Shown: positions 1 through 12,580, numbered from the stretch's first letter. The stretch is 64,000 bases of DNA from Gordionus sp. m RMFG-2023 (GCF_954871325.1 NC_088779.1:11720846-11784845), one strand, 5' to 3'. The notes: a model not told the origin generated them from the sequence alone. Numbers and translations: made by a program.

Positions 1-650
1 TATTATATTATAGTTAATAAATTATATATTGACATTATTTTTAAACGTCATATGAATATGACAAAGATTATTTGTGTTGTTATAAAATAGCATTTTGTAG
101 AATATATATTTTAAAAAAATAAAAAATAGAGCATATACTAGAGAAAGGAAGAAGGAGAGATAGCAATAAAAAACACTTCTTCTCACTCATTTATTATTAT
201 TATTTATTAACAATTTTATAACAAGGTATTTATAATTCTAAATATTAATTAGAGGTCATATATCAGTAATTATGTATATAAATGGTGAGAATTATAGAGA
301 TTTCGGTCAAAACAATATTTATTTTTTTTAAATATCAAACAATAATCATTCTCCCCTTTTAAAAAACTATAATAAACTCTCAGGATTTAAATTTTTATTA
401 AATAATTTTCAGATAACTTTGGATGTATTTAGAGGATATGATATTCATGTCATCATAAAAAATCAAACCCATATTTTTACTAATTATCAGAACTTGGCTT
501 TAAAAAAAATCTCAATTTAATAGAGATTAGGTAAATTAATAGTTAATTAGATAAAAAATAATCTCCATTGTTAATTAAATAAGAAATTATAAAATATAAA
601 ATATAAATTGATAAGATTTTTCTCTAAGATTTATATATATGGTTTATGAT
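1..650. other. AT-rich non-coding stretch
   Basis: I see no coding exon, RNA gene or delimitable repeat here on either strand. The sequence is AT-rich with short simple runs. Confidence 0.5.
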
Positions 651-654
651 TAAT

Positions 655-835
655 TTTTTTTTAAATCAAATTTAAAAACCGGAACGAACCGAAAAGAACC
701 GTTATGAATTTGTAAACGAAACCGAACCGATATAATTTCTTCAAAAAAACCTAAATGAAACAAAACCTTTATAAAATTTTAAACTAAAAACCTAAACGAA
801 CAGACCCGCTATACTTAACGGTTCCAAGCCCTGAT
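655..835 (-). mobile_element. End fragment of a hAT-like element
   Basis: The stretch carries repeated AACCG/GAACCG words and ends, on the minus strand, with CAGGGCTTGGAACCG, which has the form of a hAT terminal inverted repeat (CAGGGnTTG type with a subterminal word repeated inside). I find no matching opposite end to the left, so this is probably one end of a truncated element. No target duplication can be assigned. Confidence 0.4.
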
Positions 836-854
836 CTAAATGTTTTTTAAAATA

Positions 855-1000
855 GTATTATATTCGCGCTTAAATATTTTGTATTTTCCAATATATTTTT
901 ATTTGTCGATGATTGATTCTAATAAATTTTATATAATTATTTTAATGAATTATAATGTTCCAAAAAAATTTATTACAATATAACCTCCCTCCCCCCTTCC
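855..1000 (+). repeat. Dispersed repeat, copy 1
   Basis: This stretch matches a second stretch at about 6360-6520 in the same orientation. Shared words include ATATTATATTC, TTTTCCAATAT and TTCTAATAAATTTTATAT, and a C-rich run follows both copies. I do not recognise the family. The second copy lies in the large PRDM14 intron. Confidence 0.5.
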
Positions 1001-1682
1001 CCCCACCTTACCATTACACGTCTAGGTCTCATATGTATTTCAATATTTATATAGTTTACTTTTTCATTCTGAAATGCTTGTTCGAATATCTTATTTTACG
1101 AATCTAATTAGTCAATCGTGAGTTGCCTCATTCTATCTTTTGTTTTTTAGAGGGGCCAATTTGCATTAAGGACATTATTTTTATTATAGTTGTTTCAAAA
1201 TATTTTATACTTATTTTAACAATGCTCAAATTAATATTAATTAGTCCAGTTTTTTATCACAGATTTTCATTTCTGCAAACATGTATTTAAAATTATTAAA
1301 TAAGATATCCATAATATATATTTATATGTTTTTTTTGTCAATGTTATAAATCTTAATTCATCCTATTTTAAATAGTAAAATTGTATTCGACTCAAGATAG
1401 ATTTGACAAATAAAAATTTTGTCACAATTAAATCAAGAAAAAAGTTTTTTTATAACTATTTATAACTAATGCTATGTATTCATTAAATTGCGCTGTGATT
1501 ATTTTCAATTACGTAATAGTGATAAAATTGTGTTGCGTTGAATTTTATACATTTCCTATGTATAAGTGGAGATGGCCAAATTCTATGGGCTTTAATTATC
1601 ATCCTTTCATATTTAATTTTTCACACTTTATACCATAATCATCCTCAACATTTAAATGATTAAATAAGCTATCAAGTAGAAC

Positions 1683-2408
1683 CAGGGTTGTGCATTTGAC
1701 CGGTCAAATATGGTCAAATTCGAATATAAGTTTTTTCAAGTCAGTATTAACTTATTATGAATATAATAATAAAATGAATCTATAATATTAATTTTTTAAA
1801 TTTATTGTCATTCAATAAATAACGTTTGTAGCAGAGTCTTGTTCTGATTCTTCAATATTATCATTTTATTAATATTTTTTAATCAATTTTCCTGATGTCG
1901 AGATCTTCAATCGATTTCTATTTTCATAAGATTATTAACCCAAATCGGCCTATTTCTTTCTAAAGAAGAAGTAGAACTAGGAATTGTTAGCCTCTTAATG
2001 GGCAAGGGCAAAGTTTAATCTATTAACTTGAGGTTGGAATTGATTGTTTCTTATGTAAATTACTGTTTACCACATAAATTGCTATTAAACATGCTGTTTT
2101 TGCCTCTGAAATTAATTATGTCCCTTAAAATATTTTAGTCATCACCACCTTCTAAAATGGTTTCTTGAATTACACATACTTCATTGAATTCACAACTAGT
2201 GAGATCTCCTCTTGATATTGGGGACCCAAAAAATATTTAACATTGTGAGCACATGTATTTATATCCTTTTTTCCTTTTTTAAACATATTCTTTATTTTCC
2301 TTTCTTTAGAGTATTTGACCGTATTTGACCAGGTCAAATACTCCTCCAGTCAATTGACAGGTCAACTGACTGAATTTGACCGATAAATTGACCGACTTGC
2401 CAACCCTG
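1683..2408. mobile_element. Non-autonomous hAT element with 8-bp TSD
   Basis: The left end is CAGGGTTGTGCATTTGACC and the right end, read on the other strand, is CAGGGTTGGCAAGTCGGTC. The unit is flanked by the exact direct repeat AGTAGAAC (1675-1682 and 2409-2416). An 8-bp duplication and CAGGGTTG ends are the hAT signature. Both subterminal zones repeat TTTGACC and TTGACCGGTCAA, a palindrome centred on GACCGGTC that is likely a transposase-binding word. The 726-bp interior has no transposase exon, so the element depended on an autonomous relative. The exact TSD suggests a fairly recent insertion. Confidence 0.85.
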
Positions 2409-3053
2409 AGTAGAACTCTAAGTTTTTTTGTTCATTTCAGTCAGATTCTAAATTTATACTCATAAATGATTCATAAATTGTTTTAGAACAAATGCATTTA
2501 TATATAAATATACTTGACAAAATTAATCTATGAATTAAAACTCTGCCCAAAGCAGGGCAAACAAAAGAGAAGTATGGGGGGGCGAAAGCCCATAAACCTA
2601 GAGGGCTGCTAAATAGAAGGGAAAAAATTTGGGTTGATTGATTATATATGTAAGCAGACTATTTATCATGCTTAAACTTTCAATTGGAATAATTTACCTA
2701 ATAAATTAGAAATATAAGATCAAGTATAAATGTCTGAATATTATTACAGGCATATCTTACAATATTATATAAATGTGGAAAAATTGTGATTTTAATATTT
2801 CTATTTTTTCTTTTATTATAATAAAAGTAATTTTATATATTTTTTTAAAAATTAGTATTTGAATATGGATATAAAAATAAATGTAATTATAATTCAAAAT
2901 AATTATATAATTAAAAAATAAAACGGGAACAGACGTGGACGCCTTTCGTTCAAGGTAAGCGTTTTTTGGATGGATGTCATCCAAGATGATCGCGACTATA
3001 ATTTTATTTTTTATACCAATTTTATTCATTTATTATAATATACTCTAATAAAT
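2409..3053. other. PRDM14 3' flank, no gene seen
   Basis: AT-rich DNA downstream of the PRDM14 stop. It contains AATAAA-type words for the minus strand at about 3003-3030, which carry little weight in such composition, and one short perfect stem-loop (2966-2984). I see no convincing coding region. Confidence 0.4.
2966..2984 (-). other. Perfect 7-bp stem-loop in probable PRDM14 3' UTR
   Basis: TTGGATG, a 5-nt loop, then CATCCAA form a perfect hairpin about 70 nt past the PRDM14 stop codon. It lies in a small island with more G+C than its surroundings. It may be an RNA structure of the 3' UTR; chance cannot be excluded. Confidence 0.3.
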
Positions 3054-6000
3054 TCATTGAAAATTTTTGGTCGAAACAAAATTATTTGAACAAATGTTTT
3101 TGTTTGTACGGCTCATAAGAGATACCATTTTGGTATAAGAAGCTTGGTGATTATTATGTAAATGACTGTGGTTTAAATTATTATGAGTCCACATGGTAGC
3201 GACTTGAAATGGGGACGACTTTAGGTTGCAATTGGTATTTGTTGTATAATATGCATCGAAATTTGGGTAAGGTTGAACTTTCATGGCACTAGCTAAATGA
3301 TTTTCATCATTATAGAATAATCTTAAATTTCTATCATCTAATATTGGTTTGCTTACATTACTCAAATTAATGGGTGGAATTTTAAAACTTTTGTTAGTAC
3401 TTTTGAATACGTTCACTATCTTGTCTTGGTTATCATCTGTATTGATCAATCGGTGATCGTCTTTTATGGAAAAGTCAATATGGTTGTTATTATTTTTGAG
3501 TACAATATTTTTGAATGCATTATCTTGTCCCATTTTCTTTACTTTTTCTTGATTAATTTGTTTAGTCGGAATATTAGAGTTAATGTTATTGTGATTCCTT
3601 CTAACATGACTATCATGGGCTGCGTGCGATGCAAAAGCTTTCCCGCAAAATTTGCACTAAATATTTTTTATAAAAAAATTAAAGATATATCTTCATTTAA
3701 AATTGATGGAACAATAAATTTGTAATAATTTGAGAAAATAAACTCCAATTTTTTAAATTATCAGATATATCAATCAAATACAGATTTAAAGGTAAAGTTT
3801 GCCTAAACTAAAACCGAGTTAAAATAGTGGGGTTGCTTAAGTTAAAGGTCATAGTAAAGATGAATGTAAGATCAGCGTTTTTGTGTGAACATAATTTTGG
3901 GATAACAATAAAAGAGGGATAAAGTTTAATGGAAGAATTAATCAGAAATTTTTCCATAGTTTACCTTCTATTTATTATAGAACTTAAAGTGAAATTAAAT
4001 AAAATCAATATAATTGAACAAAGAGTTAAAGAAAATATTCGATAAGCAGGAGGAATCTTAGAGCCATATCTAAAATGAAGTATTTTAAACATGATGAAAT
4101 ATACATATCAGGCAAATCAAATTTTTGAAATTTAAAAAAGCTCCAAATGAATCATGTAAAATTGGAAAATAGCAAAATAGTTTATTGTAGGATATATTTT
4201 TATCTTGTCTGTAACATAGATACACTTATTAGCTATAAAAATTATATTATTATTATACCTTAAACGGTTTTTCTCCACTATGTTGCCTCATATGTGTTCT
4301 GAGTATGCTGGAAGCCGTAAAAGCCTTGCTACAGTATACACATTTGTAGGGCCGCTCACCACTATGGACTCTTATATGTTTATTGAGGGAAGAGGATTGA
4401 GAGAAACTTTTACCGCAAAATGCGCATTTGTGAGGCCTATGCTTATCGTGAACGTGTAAAACATGAATCCTCAGTCTATCTTTTTTCTCGAAGGATCTTA
4501 ATGTGCATTATAAATAAATAATTTATTTTTTATCGCATAATTATAAATATGCCATAGGCTTTATTTGTTTAGTAAGCGCGTTAATAGCGCAACATCATAT
4601 TGCTATATTTGAATTACAAATAATAATACGATATCGTTTAGCAATAATAATCGCATCCCTTAGCCATTATAGTGTTTATTGACCGTCGCATCCCTTAGCC
4701 ATTATAGTGTTTATTGACCGATTTTATAGCTGATTAGGTGCATAGGCAGCGAAGAGGTGAAAGACATTTTCTCCCTCCCACACCCCCCCCCCCTCTCTTC
4801 ATATAAATATTTTGATATAATATAAAAAGTTTTTATGAATCGTAAATTTCAAAGTATATTCTATTTCAAATAGGTGATATTCTATTTTAAATTTTAGCAA
4901 AAAGTTATTTATTTTAATATTTCTTCCTTGTGTATTAATATTTTATTCCGTAAAATTTTATAATATATTTTCTCATATATCTTGAACATTGATGTATATA
5001 AGAAAATTTTATCAACCAAAAAATTTATATTTATCTCTACTAATAACAATGATTGTGCAATTTCTATAGTGTGAGTTTAAACTTGTGTTACAAGAATAAA
5101 CTGTAAAAAGCATGCAATCAAGCTGTTACAGCACTTTTGGATATAGAAGAGCCTACAATAGTTCCCTCGGAGAAATATCAGAATGGCCTGAACCAGATAT
5201 TTAATCTGGAACGACAGAGGATTTATTTTTCCATTGGAATATATTAATAAATTATTTAATTACACAACAATTTTAGAAATATTTTTCAAAAAAATGATAT
5301 GGATTTGGCTAATATTCTTAGAAAACTAAGAGACAATATCGACTAAGAATTTCACAAGATTTATGTGAGAGTTGAGGTGAAAGCGAAATTATATGATTAT
5401 AATTAGACAAATAAATCATGATAATATTAACATGGACTCAATTGAGGATTACTAAAACATAACCGTTTTTATTCCACATTTGATTGAAAGGATTGCTAGA
5501 ATCAATACTATTACCAAGAAATCCTTTTGAGGATGTATTAAATCTTGATATTAAAAAAATTTAACAAATTTATACAGAGGATAATAATGTATCTTAAGGC
5601 CAATTAATCTCCGAATTAGAATCCTGGCATAAAATATTATGGTTAATTTAAGTAGATAATCCTCAGAAATGTCATGAAAGCATTGCATACTTTATCGGAG
5701 GTTTTCCAATTATATTAAAATTAATGTATATCTTAGCAATAATACCAATTAGTCCAAGTACAAATGAAAATACCTTTTCTTCAGTAAGGAAAATAAAACT
5801 TAACTCAGAAGTAATCAGAAAATCTATTGAATGAACTATACTAAATATACATAGAGATTTAATTTCCAATAACGAACAACCTGTTTTTTAAAAATTGGCA
5901 TAATCGCAAGATTACATTTCTATTTATAATTTAATTAACTTTTTAAGTCATCAGAAATCTGTTTAGCTCAAATACCACCAAACAAAATAAAAAGAAAGAG

Positions 6001-9000
6001 ACTATTTAGACTTATTATGACCCTGTCCTGGTTAGTCTTATTTGGAAGCTTATTTCTGATTGGAGTAGTCTATTTAGATTTTAAACTTGGACACCTTATT
6101 CTGCTTGTTTTATGTGTGTACCTCTTTTTATTCTATTTAGAGGAATCTATATAGACTCCTAAACTGATTACTTTTAGGAATAAGACGAATCAGGACACGG
6201 CTTACATACTTATAACAAAGCAGAATAGTGTCCTAGTTTAAAATCTGAATAGGCCAGTCTAAACAGAAATAAATTTCAAAAATAAGACGGGCCAGGACAT
6301 GATCATAATGCTTAATTTTTTGTTTTATTGTGATTTATATATACAGGTTTGTATCGCTTTAATTTTAACAATATTATATTCACTCTTAAATTTCGTATTT
6401 CTATTTTCCAATATTTTTATATTTGTGTTCGAAATTGCCATTTTTAAAATATGATTTTTTCTAATAAATTTTATATGATGATTAGTTCTAATAAATTGCT
6501 CCAAAAAATCCCCCCCCCCCATAAATAATTTCCGCTTACGCGCTTGCAGCTGATCAAGTTTACGAAATCTTTTAAATGAAATCAATTTAGCAATAAATTA
6601 TTTATTATATTTTTAATTTGCGATTATGATGATATCTAATACTAATTAAGCAAAGTTATTAAATGATTTTATAAACACGATCCACTTTTAAGTCTCTCTA
6701 TTTTTTCCCATTGCGTTTATTATATATTTCGCCTCAATAATCTAGTGTATTTTTGGCTCCTTAAGTAATAGAAACGTTCATCGGCAAATGAGTCTTTAAT
6801 AAAATAACATGTATCGATATTCAAAAAAATATAAGGAGGCAATAACTTACACAAAAATCAAAATAACTATATAAAAATTGATAATTCACCAAGTTAGGAA
6901 TTAATAATTTAAGCCTGTGGCCGGGAAGAATGTTGCCAAATAAAAACATTTAATACTATCGATATCTGTAACTTATTTTAATAACTATACTCACAATGTT
7001 AATGATTACATTTTTGAATGGATTATACTATCATCATTATGCTAGATATAAGCTCGCTCATTATTGCTTTATTGAATTGATTATAAGACTATTATTAATA
7101 ATTTGTTGGTTTATTTATAATTTGAACTAAATAAAGCTACTAACCTGGAACAAAGATGACATGGGAATTTTCGATCTCCTTGATCAACACACCGTGTATA
7201 TTTTAGATGCTTTTCCAAATAATATTTATAGGCAAACACTTTTTCGCAATGAATACATTGAAATCCTTCGGATTCTTATTCAAAAAATTGATATATTCAT
7301 TTTAATGGATTCTTGTTATGATAATCATATAGAGATAGCAAAAATATTAACATTTTAAACATTCTTATTATTAAAAATTCCTAAATGTATCAATCTTCTC
7401 ACTCTCAAGCCATTCGGAACTCATAATGGAGTTTGTATTTGAATGTGATCCCTGTTTAATCATATTTTTATGTTCATGCATGATTGATTTAAGTCCAATT
7501 GGTATTCCAAAATATTGGTCGTAAATTTCATCACCATACCAAATCAAAAGTTCTGTTCCTCTATTTATATCTTTGTTGACTTCGTAATAAATTTCCGATC
7601 TTTCGTTTTGATAACAAACTAAATTTTGTTCCTGAGGATATCGAGCCGTATTAACCATAAACATCCAATGAGTGCTATTAGTGTTATCACCTTTAGTATC
7701 TTGATGTCTTTCTCTTGGATTTGGAGCAAGAATAAAACGGCAGGCTTGATTTGTTCCGTCGAAAATCTTTTAAAAATAAAATATTTTTTAGTATTTCAAT
7801 AAATGCTTTTTTAGAAGCTATTAAATAAAAAATAAACTCCTATTTAATTTTTAGCATAATAAAAGGTATATATATAAATATATTTACTTCCCATCCAGAA
7901 TATATTTCTATTTTATTTGCAGTATCGATCTTCGTAGGTTCAACACAAGTAAATTTATTAATATTTCCTTCATTAAGGATATTAACTTTATCACAGATAT
8001 TCTCATTATAATTTGCGTTATTATTTTGGGTAATTTCAATGTTGATAATATTGTTTTGGAACATATTATTATCCTTATTAAATGATGCCGAGGGAAAGCC
8101 AACTTCATTATGCAAGTCAGGTTTTAGTTCGATATTCATCTTTTCAATCTTACCCTGTAGTGGTCCAAATTTGGTTCCTTTGGGAATAAGAGTTGTCTGA
8201 CAAAAGATGCCAGAATGAAATAAATTGGAAATCAGGGTATAACTTATGGCTAAGCCTAAGAATGAAAGAAAGTTAATTTAATTATATTAAGATTGTATAA
8301 ACCAGTTGGTAATCTTGTATTGTTGATAAGATTAAATTTCTCATACATGTCCTTATATTCACCTATTTAATATTTTAAAATATTAACAATAGTAAGTAAA
8401 TATTTTAAAAACCTTTAAAAATAATAGAAATTAAACAGTCGGAAAGTCATTAAATATTATATGTTCATTTTATGGTTAATCAGGAGTACACACGAAGAAC
8501 CAATGCAAAGTATAAATTTTTAGATATGTTTGCTAATGTTCCAAAATTTTTTAAGATGCTTTTTATTTTTTAAAACCCATTTTAGACTATTTTCCTAATA
8601 TATTAGAAACATTATATATTTTGGTAACTCTACCCATTAGTACTTATACTAATGAAAGAACATACAATAAAAACATACCTAAGAATAGTTGTGTTAAATT
8701 GTTAAATGGCTTGATTTAATCCGATTTTTAAAAATAGTTAACTCAATATTTTAGCCAAAAAAACATTGCCTGCCTCGAGATTTTGCTGATAAATATCCAA
8801 ACCTTTGTGTCATGAATAAAATTTTTAGGCTTGCATTTGAGTTATTCGTTTTAAAAAATATTTTCAAAACTTTCCATAAGCTTTAGCTCAAAATTAAAAT
8901 AAATTTTTAGAGATTTGATAAACTTATTATACTGAAATTACCTTGATTTAAAGGATTAATTATCATTTCTGAAAGGGCAAATGCGATATTTTTACCCGAT

Positions 9001-9099
9001 TTGTATTGAAAAAAATGATCATCCCCTTTGGTGTAGCCGTATAATATGCTGTCTAATTCTGATTGTGTGAAGTCGCAGCAATAATTTAATTCCATTTTC
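3054..9099 (-). CDS. PRDM14: PRDM14-type PR-domain zinc-finger protein, 6 exons
   Basis: Exons on the minus strand are 9099-8942, 8255-7888, 7766-7403, 7274-7145, 4496-4259 and 3656-3054. All introns are GT-AG and phases close exactly to 618 residues from the ATG at 9095. Residues about 67-255 form the PR/SET domain (start IPKGTKFGP, end LLIWYGDE); it carries an Asn-rich insert at about 92-165. Five zinc fingers follow: a C2HC finger with [20 protein letters not shown] leading into finger 2, then [34 protein letters not shown] and [12 protein letters not shown]. From memory these finger words match vertebrate PRDM14 almost residue for residue. In vertebrates PRDM14 is a sequence-specific regulator of pluripotency and germ cells acting with co-repressors. 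About 178 Asn/His-rich residues follow the last finger, longer than I recall in vertebrates. The true start could lie in an unseen upstream exon, because exon 1 opens at an acceptor-like TTTTACAG. Confidence 0.93.
4651..4720 (+). repeat. Perfect 35-bp tandem duplication
   Basis: Two identical 35-bp units lie head to tail (4651-4685 and 4686-4720), beginning TCGCATCCCTTAGCC and ending TTATTGACCG. The identity shows a recent duplication. It sits inside the large intron of PRDM14. Confidence 0.9.
5290..5935 (+). pseudogene. Decayed hAT transposase C-terminus in PRDM14 intron 4
   Basis: Conceptual translation on the plus strand, across stops and frame changes, gives the usual hAT C-terminal order: an ELxxW-like word (ELESWHK, near 5615), then [14 protein letters not shown] and LNIHRDLIS (5750-5860). 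These correspond to the dimerisation region of TTF/ZMYM-related hAT transposases, normally of the form ASAERSFSxLKxIKTYLRS. The copy has several stops and is inactive. It lies antisense to PRDM14. I cannot delimit ends or a target duplication. Confidence 0.6.
6014..6309. mobile_element. Palindromic MITE in PRDM14 intron 4
   Basis: Both ends read inward as ATTATGAnCnTGTCCTGG, and the match continues for over 100 bp towards the centre (shared words GTCTTATTT, TTTATTTCTG, CAGATTTTAAACTnGGACAC). The unit is thus almost a complete imperfect hairpin of about 296 bp without coding capacity. Superfamily is not determinable; no target duplication is evident. Confidence 0.75.
6360..6520 (+). repeat. 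Dispersed repeat, copy 2
   Basis: Partner of the copy at 855-1000, same orientation. Shared words are ATATTATATTC, TTTTCCAATAT and TTCTAATAAATTTTATAT, again followed by a C-run. Family unknown. Confidence 0.5.
8725..8850 (+). repeat. Dispersed repeat D1, copy in PRDM14 intron 1
   Basis: The words TTTTTAAAAA, TCAATATTTTAGCCA, CATTGCCTG and TCCAAACCTTTGTG recur in the same order at 39195-39325, inside RSU1 intron 5. A more diverged relative lies at about 13105-13260. There is no coding capacity and I do not recognise the family. Confidence 0.6.
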
Positions 9100-12000
9100 C
9101 TGTAAAATTACACATCATTTTGATGTAATATAGATATTGATCATAATATACCTTAAAAGTTGCAGTTTCAATATGTAAAAAATTTTTTTTCTATATTTAT
9201 TGATGCAGATTTGGAAAGACAAGAATATTAATCAATAAAATCTATCTTATAAGAGTAAAATAAAAAAATAAAGGCATATATGCTCATAATTAACTAGAGT
9301 CAAAAACTCTATTAAATCGACTTTTCAGAAATTAATAATGCTTTAATATATTAGAGGATACTGGGTTAATTGAACCTTGAGATCCCATTTTTTAAATTGA
9401 AGGCGCTAGAATATTTAAATTTTCCTTAATATAGATTTTAATACTGTGCATATCTATATATAAAAAATATTTTGAATTGACTATTATTTCATATTAGAAA
9501 TAAAATCTTGATGTCAATCTAAAAATTTTTGCTAAACAAGATTATAATATATATTATTTATAAAAAATATTTATATAATTTAACTTTATGGCAAAGTTTG
9601 AACACTTTTTTTAAAATAGTTTCACGAACATTCTATCACCTAGATATTTTTTTAATCATGTTTAGTAAAGCTACGGATAGTGGGGCTTGCGGAACCAGGG
9701 TATTTTGATCCGCTAATCTTAAGAAATAAATGACATTTTCTCCAGAATCTTAGGAACTATATGACATTTTTATTCAATCATGAGAAAGAGATAACTTATT
9801 TATCCAGAAAATCCAATGCCCCACAAGATAGTTTGACTACCCTTATTTATTTTGTGGTCATTTCCTACCTTTATTTTATGGTATAGTTTTATTTAAAAAA
9901 AATTACTTATAGAAATTTTTAGATTAAATTTAAGGGGATGTCATTAATAAACTAAATATTGATAAATATTTTCATCCCCTACCTCAAAATGATTTCATTA
10001 TTAAGAATATCTAAAAACCTTGTAATCTATAATAACTTAACTCATTTTTGATATTGTTCACATACGTATAAAACCAGCCCTACCATTTAATCAAAGAAAT
10101 AAATAAGGAAGATTTAGAAAGAAGTGAAAATATAGATAAGAGTATAAAATCTGATGTAAATGATTCAACTGTTATATAGAAAATTGAGAAAAATATTTAC
10201 CAATTAAAAGGCAGCCAATCTATATTATACCCCCACAAAAAAAAAATTTCTTTAAAAAAATCGGATTTAATAAAATTTATTTTTTACTAGAAAACATAAC
10301 AAGTGTAAAGCTACAGTGGCGACTCTAATACAAGTAGAAAAATGGACGGAGCTCACGCCTTGATTAAAAAAAGACTACGGGCCTCATTTATATAGTGTTA
10401 TTACCATCAGGAAAAAATAATTATATGTTAATCTATTTTTAAGAAATGGTTTGTAAGCATGGATGAAAAGTATGTTACACGCTCTTCTATGGCGTTATTA
10501 ATTCTGGTAATGAAGGTAAATTCCACATAGATAAAACTTGGGTTAATTCTGATCTTCTGCTTTTTAAATGGCATCTTTTAAAATGTATATATTAGGCAGA
10601 GGAGGTTAGTTTTCAAAGAAAATTACTTTGCTTCAAATGCTTAACGTTAAAAGTTCAAGAAGATCTAGAAATGGTGTTAGTAGAACATTGAACATTTGGG
10701 GTCAAAATAGGTATTATAGAGATTATTATTGCTACAATTTCAAAATAAATTCAAAATGTATAAAAATATTTTGGAAATTAAAATAAAAGTTAAAACGTAA
10801 CTTATTATTTACAAGACTAACAAGGCACACTTTTTTCCACAGGAATTGTATTGGAACCAAAATGAAGCCTAACAAAAATTTATAATAACCAAAGTTCAAA
10901 AGACAAAACTATAAGTTAATAATATATTTTGGAATTCTAGCATTGTTCTATTCATAACTATGATTTAGCCTTATTTAAACGTTTATAAAGATTTGTACCT
11001 TTCAATATCCCAAAAAAAATTATCTGTCATTACTAGACTTTGCTCGATTTGTCTACAAATGCCAGCTCCTTAGGTTACTATATGTCGATTGTATTATATG
11101 GGATGCAAATAGCTTTATAAAAATACTTATATTTTATGAATTCAAATAGAAATAAATGTGCCTGTTGGTACATAGCATCGCTTAATATCTTCGATCCTCA
11201 AAATTATGTTCTTTAAAGCTTCAAAACTTAGTCACTATGGTTAATATTTGGAACATTTAACAGCTAACTCTGAAAGTTTCTTAATGCTTTAAATAATAAA
11301 TTCCAGTATATATTATTTTAAAATCTCTTTCCTGAATTACAGAAACAAAAATTAACCTCTAAAAAAATTAATTTCAAGGATAAAGCTATAGAACAATATA
11401 ATAAAAATAATCGAGAAATTAGATAAAAATTAAATAAATTAACTCTAGATTACTTTCCTAAAATCTTGTTATCACAATAAAATACAGATGCACAACAATT
11501 GAAATAGAAAAAACCTTAGAAAATAATATATTATTTAGTTGTCATGTTTTTGCATAATAAATTATTACCTTAATTTATATAATTAAAAAAAATTAATTAA
11601 CTTTTTTAAAAATATTTTTTTTACCTGATAAGTATAATTTTGTATTTATTTTCTGAAATTTAATTTGAATACAGGTGAACAAAATAATGTGAAGGAAAAA
11701 ATATAATAATTAAGTTATAAAGAACTCGGGTTTTTAATCTAAATTGTTTAATTTCTATTATTTAAAATAAAATAAATCTAAATAATATTTTCATTTTAAA
11801 TTTTGTAAAGAAAAAAAACAAATAAATAAGAAATATTTAATTTAATAAAATAAATTTAGATAATATAATATTATCAATTATAACTGGTAATAAATTATTT
11901 AAAAAAACATTATTATTCAACGGAGTCACTCCTCCTCCCCTGACAAGAAACAAAGGATAATGAGATCCCATAAAATTAATTATAACGTGCTTTAAATTTT

Positions 12001-12384
12001 CTTTTCCAATTTAAAAAAAAATGTATATCAACCAGAGACCTGCAGGCCTGATTCATTTTATATATACTGATTTGAAAGCATAAATTTAACAAATGTTATT
12101 GTTCTAAACTATAAACCCTAACGATATGAAACAAAATTTACTTCTGATAACGGGTGTTAAGTTATTTTTCCTAATGATTTCAGTTTTTTCCTATCTTTTA
12201 AGGAATTCTAATTTAAAAAGAATCGACTTTTAAAATAGAATATTTGTTATTTTAATCAAGATTTTTAATATATATATTATATAATTTAATAAACATCAAT
12301 AGATATTATATGCAAATAATATACATCTAATCTAAAAATAAATAAATTTATAATGATTTTAAAAAAAAGATTTAAATAAAACAG
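9100..12384. other. AT-rich non-coding stretch upstream of PRDM14
   Basis: No gene is supported on either strand. PRDM14 5' UTR, promoter or further N-terminal exons could lie here but have no recognisable signature. At 12034 a CAGAGACCTGCA word resembles the end of the small hAT element at 18025, without a partner end. Confidence 0.4.
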
Positions 12385-12580
12385 AGAAGAAAATAAGGAA
12401 GGAAAACTTAGGAAAGCTCTTCTTGGGAAGACAGATGTTGAATCTAATCTAGTTTACTCTGAGGAAGCTATGATCAGCCAATTTTATAAGAAAAGGCTTT
12501 TTCGAGGTTTGTTGGAGAGCGGATCCAAATATTTAAAGAAGGATAAAACAGGTTTATCAAAGGAAATGTCAAGGATATAA
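12385..12580 (+). CDS. Possible terminal exon of an unidentified gene
   Basis: After an acceptor-like AAAACAG an open frame of 65 codons runs to TAA at 12578. It includes KALLGKTDVESNLVYSEEAM and GLLESGSKYLKKDKTGLSKE, and its composition is visibly less AT-rich and more codon-like than the flanks. No family is recognised, and no upstream exon with a matching donor could be picked out. It may be a host exon, a transposon remnant or chance. Confidence 0.25.

Noticed and set aside
2757-3029. 90-codon minus-strand frame
   Set aside because: Mostly Ile/Tyr/Phe/Lys from AT-rich DNA and no family signal; it lies in the probable 3' UTR of PRDM14.
3426-3725. 99-codon plus-strand open frame
   Set aside because: Antisense of the PRDM14 last exon.
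7161-7358. 65-codon plus-strand open frame
   Set aside because: Antisense of the PRDM14 exon carrying zinc finger 1.
9665-9835. Possible short element between GTGGGGC and GCCCCAC
   Set aside because: Only seven bases pair and the sequence beyond does not align as inverted arms.
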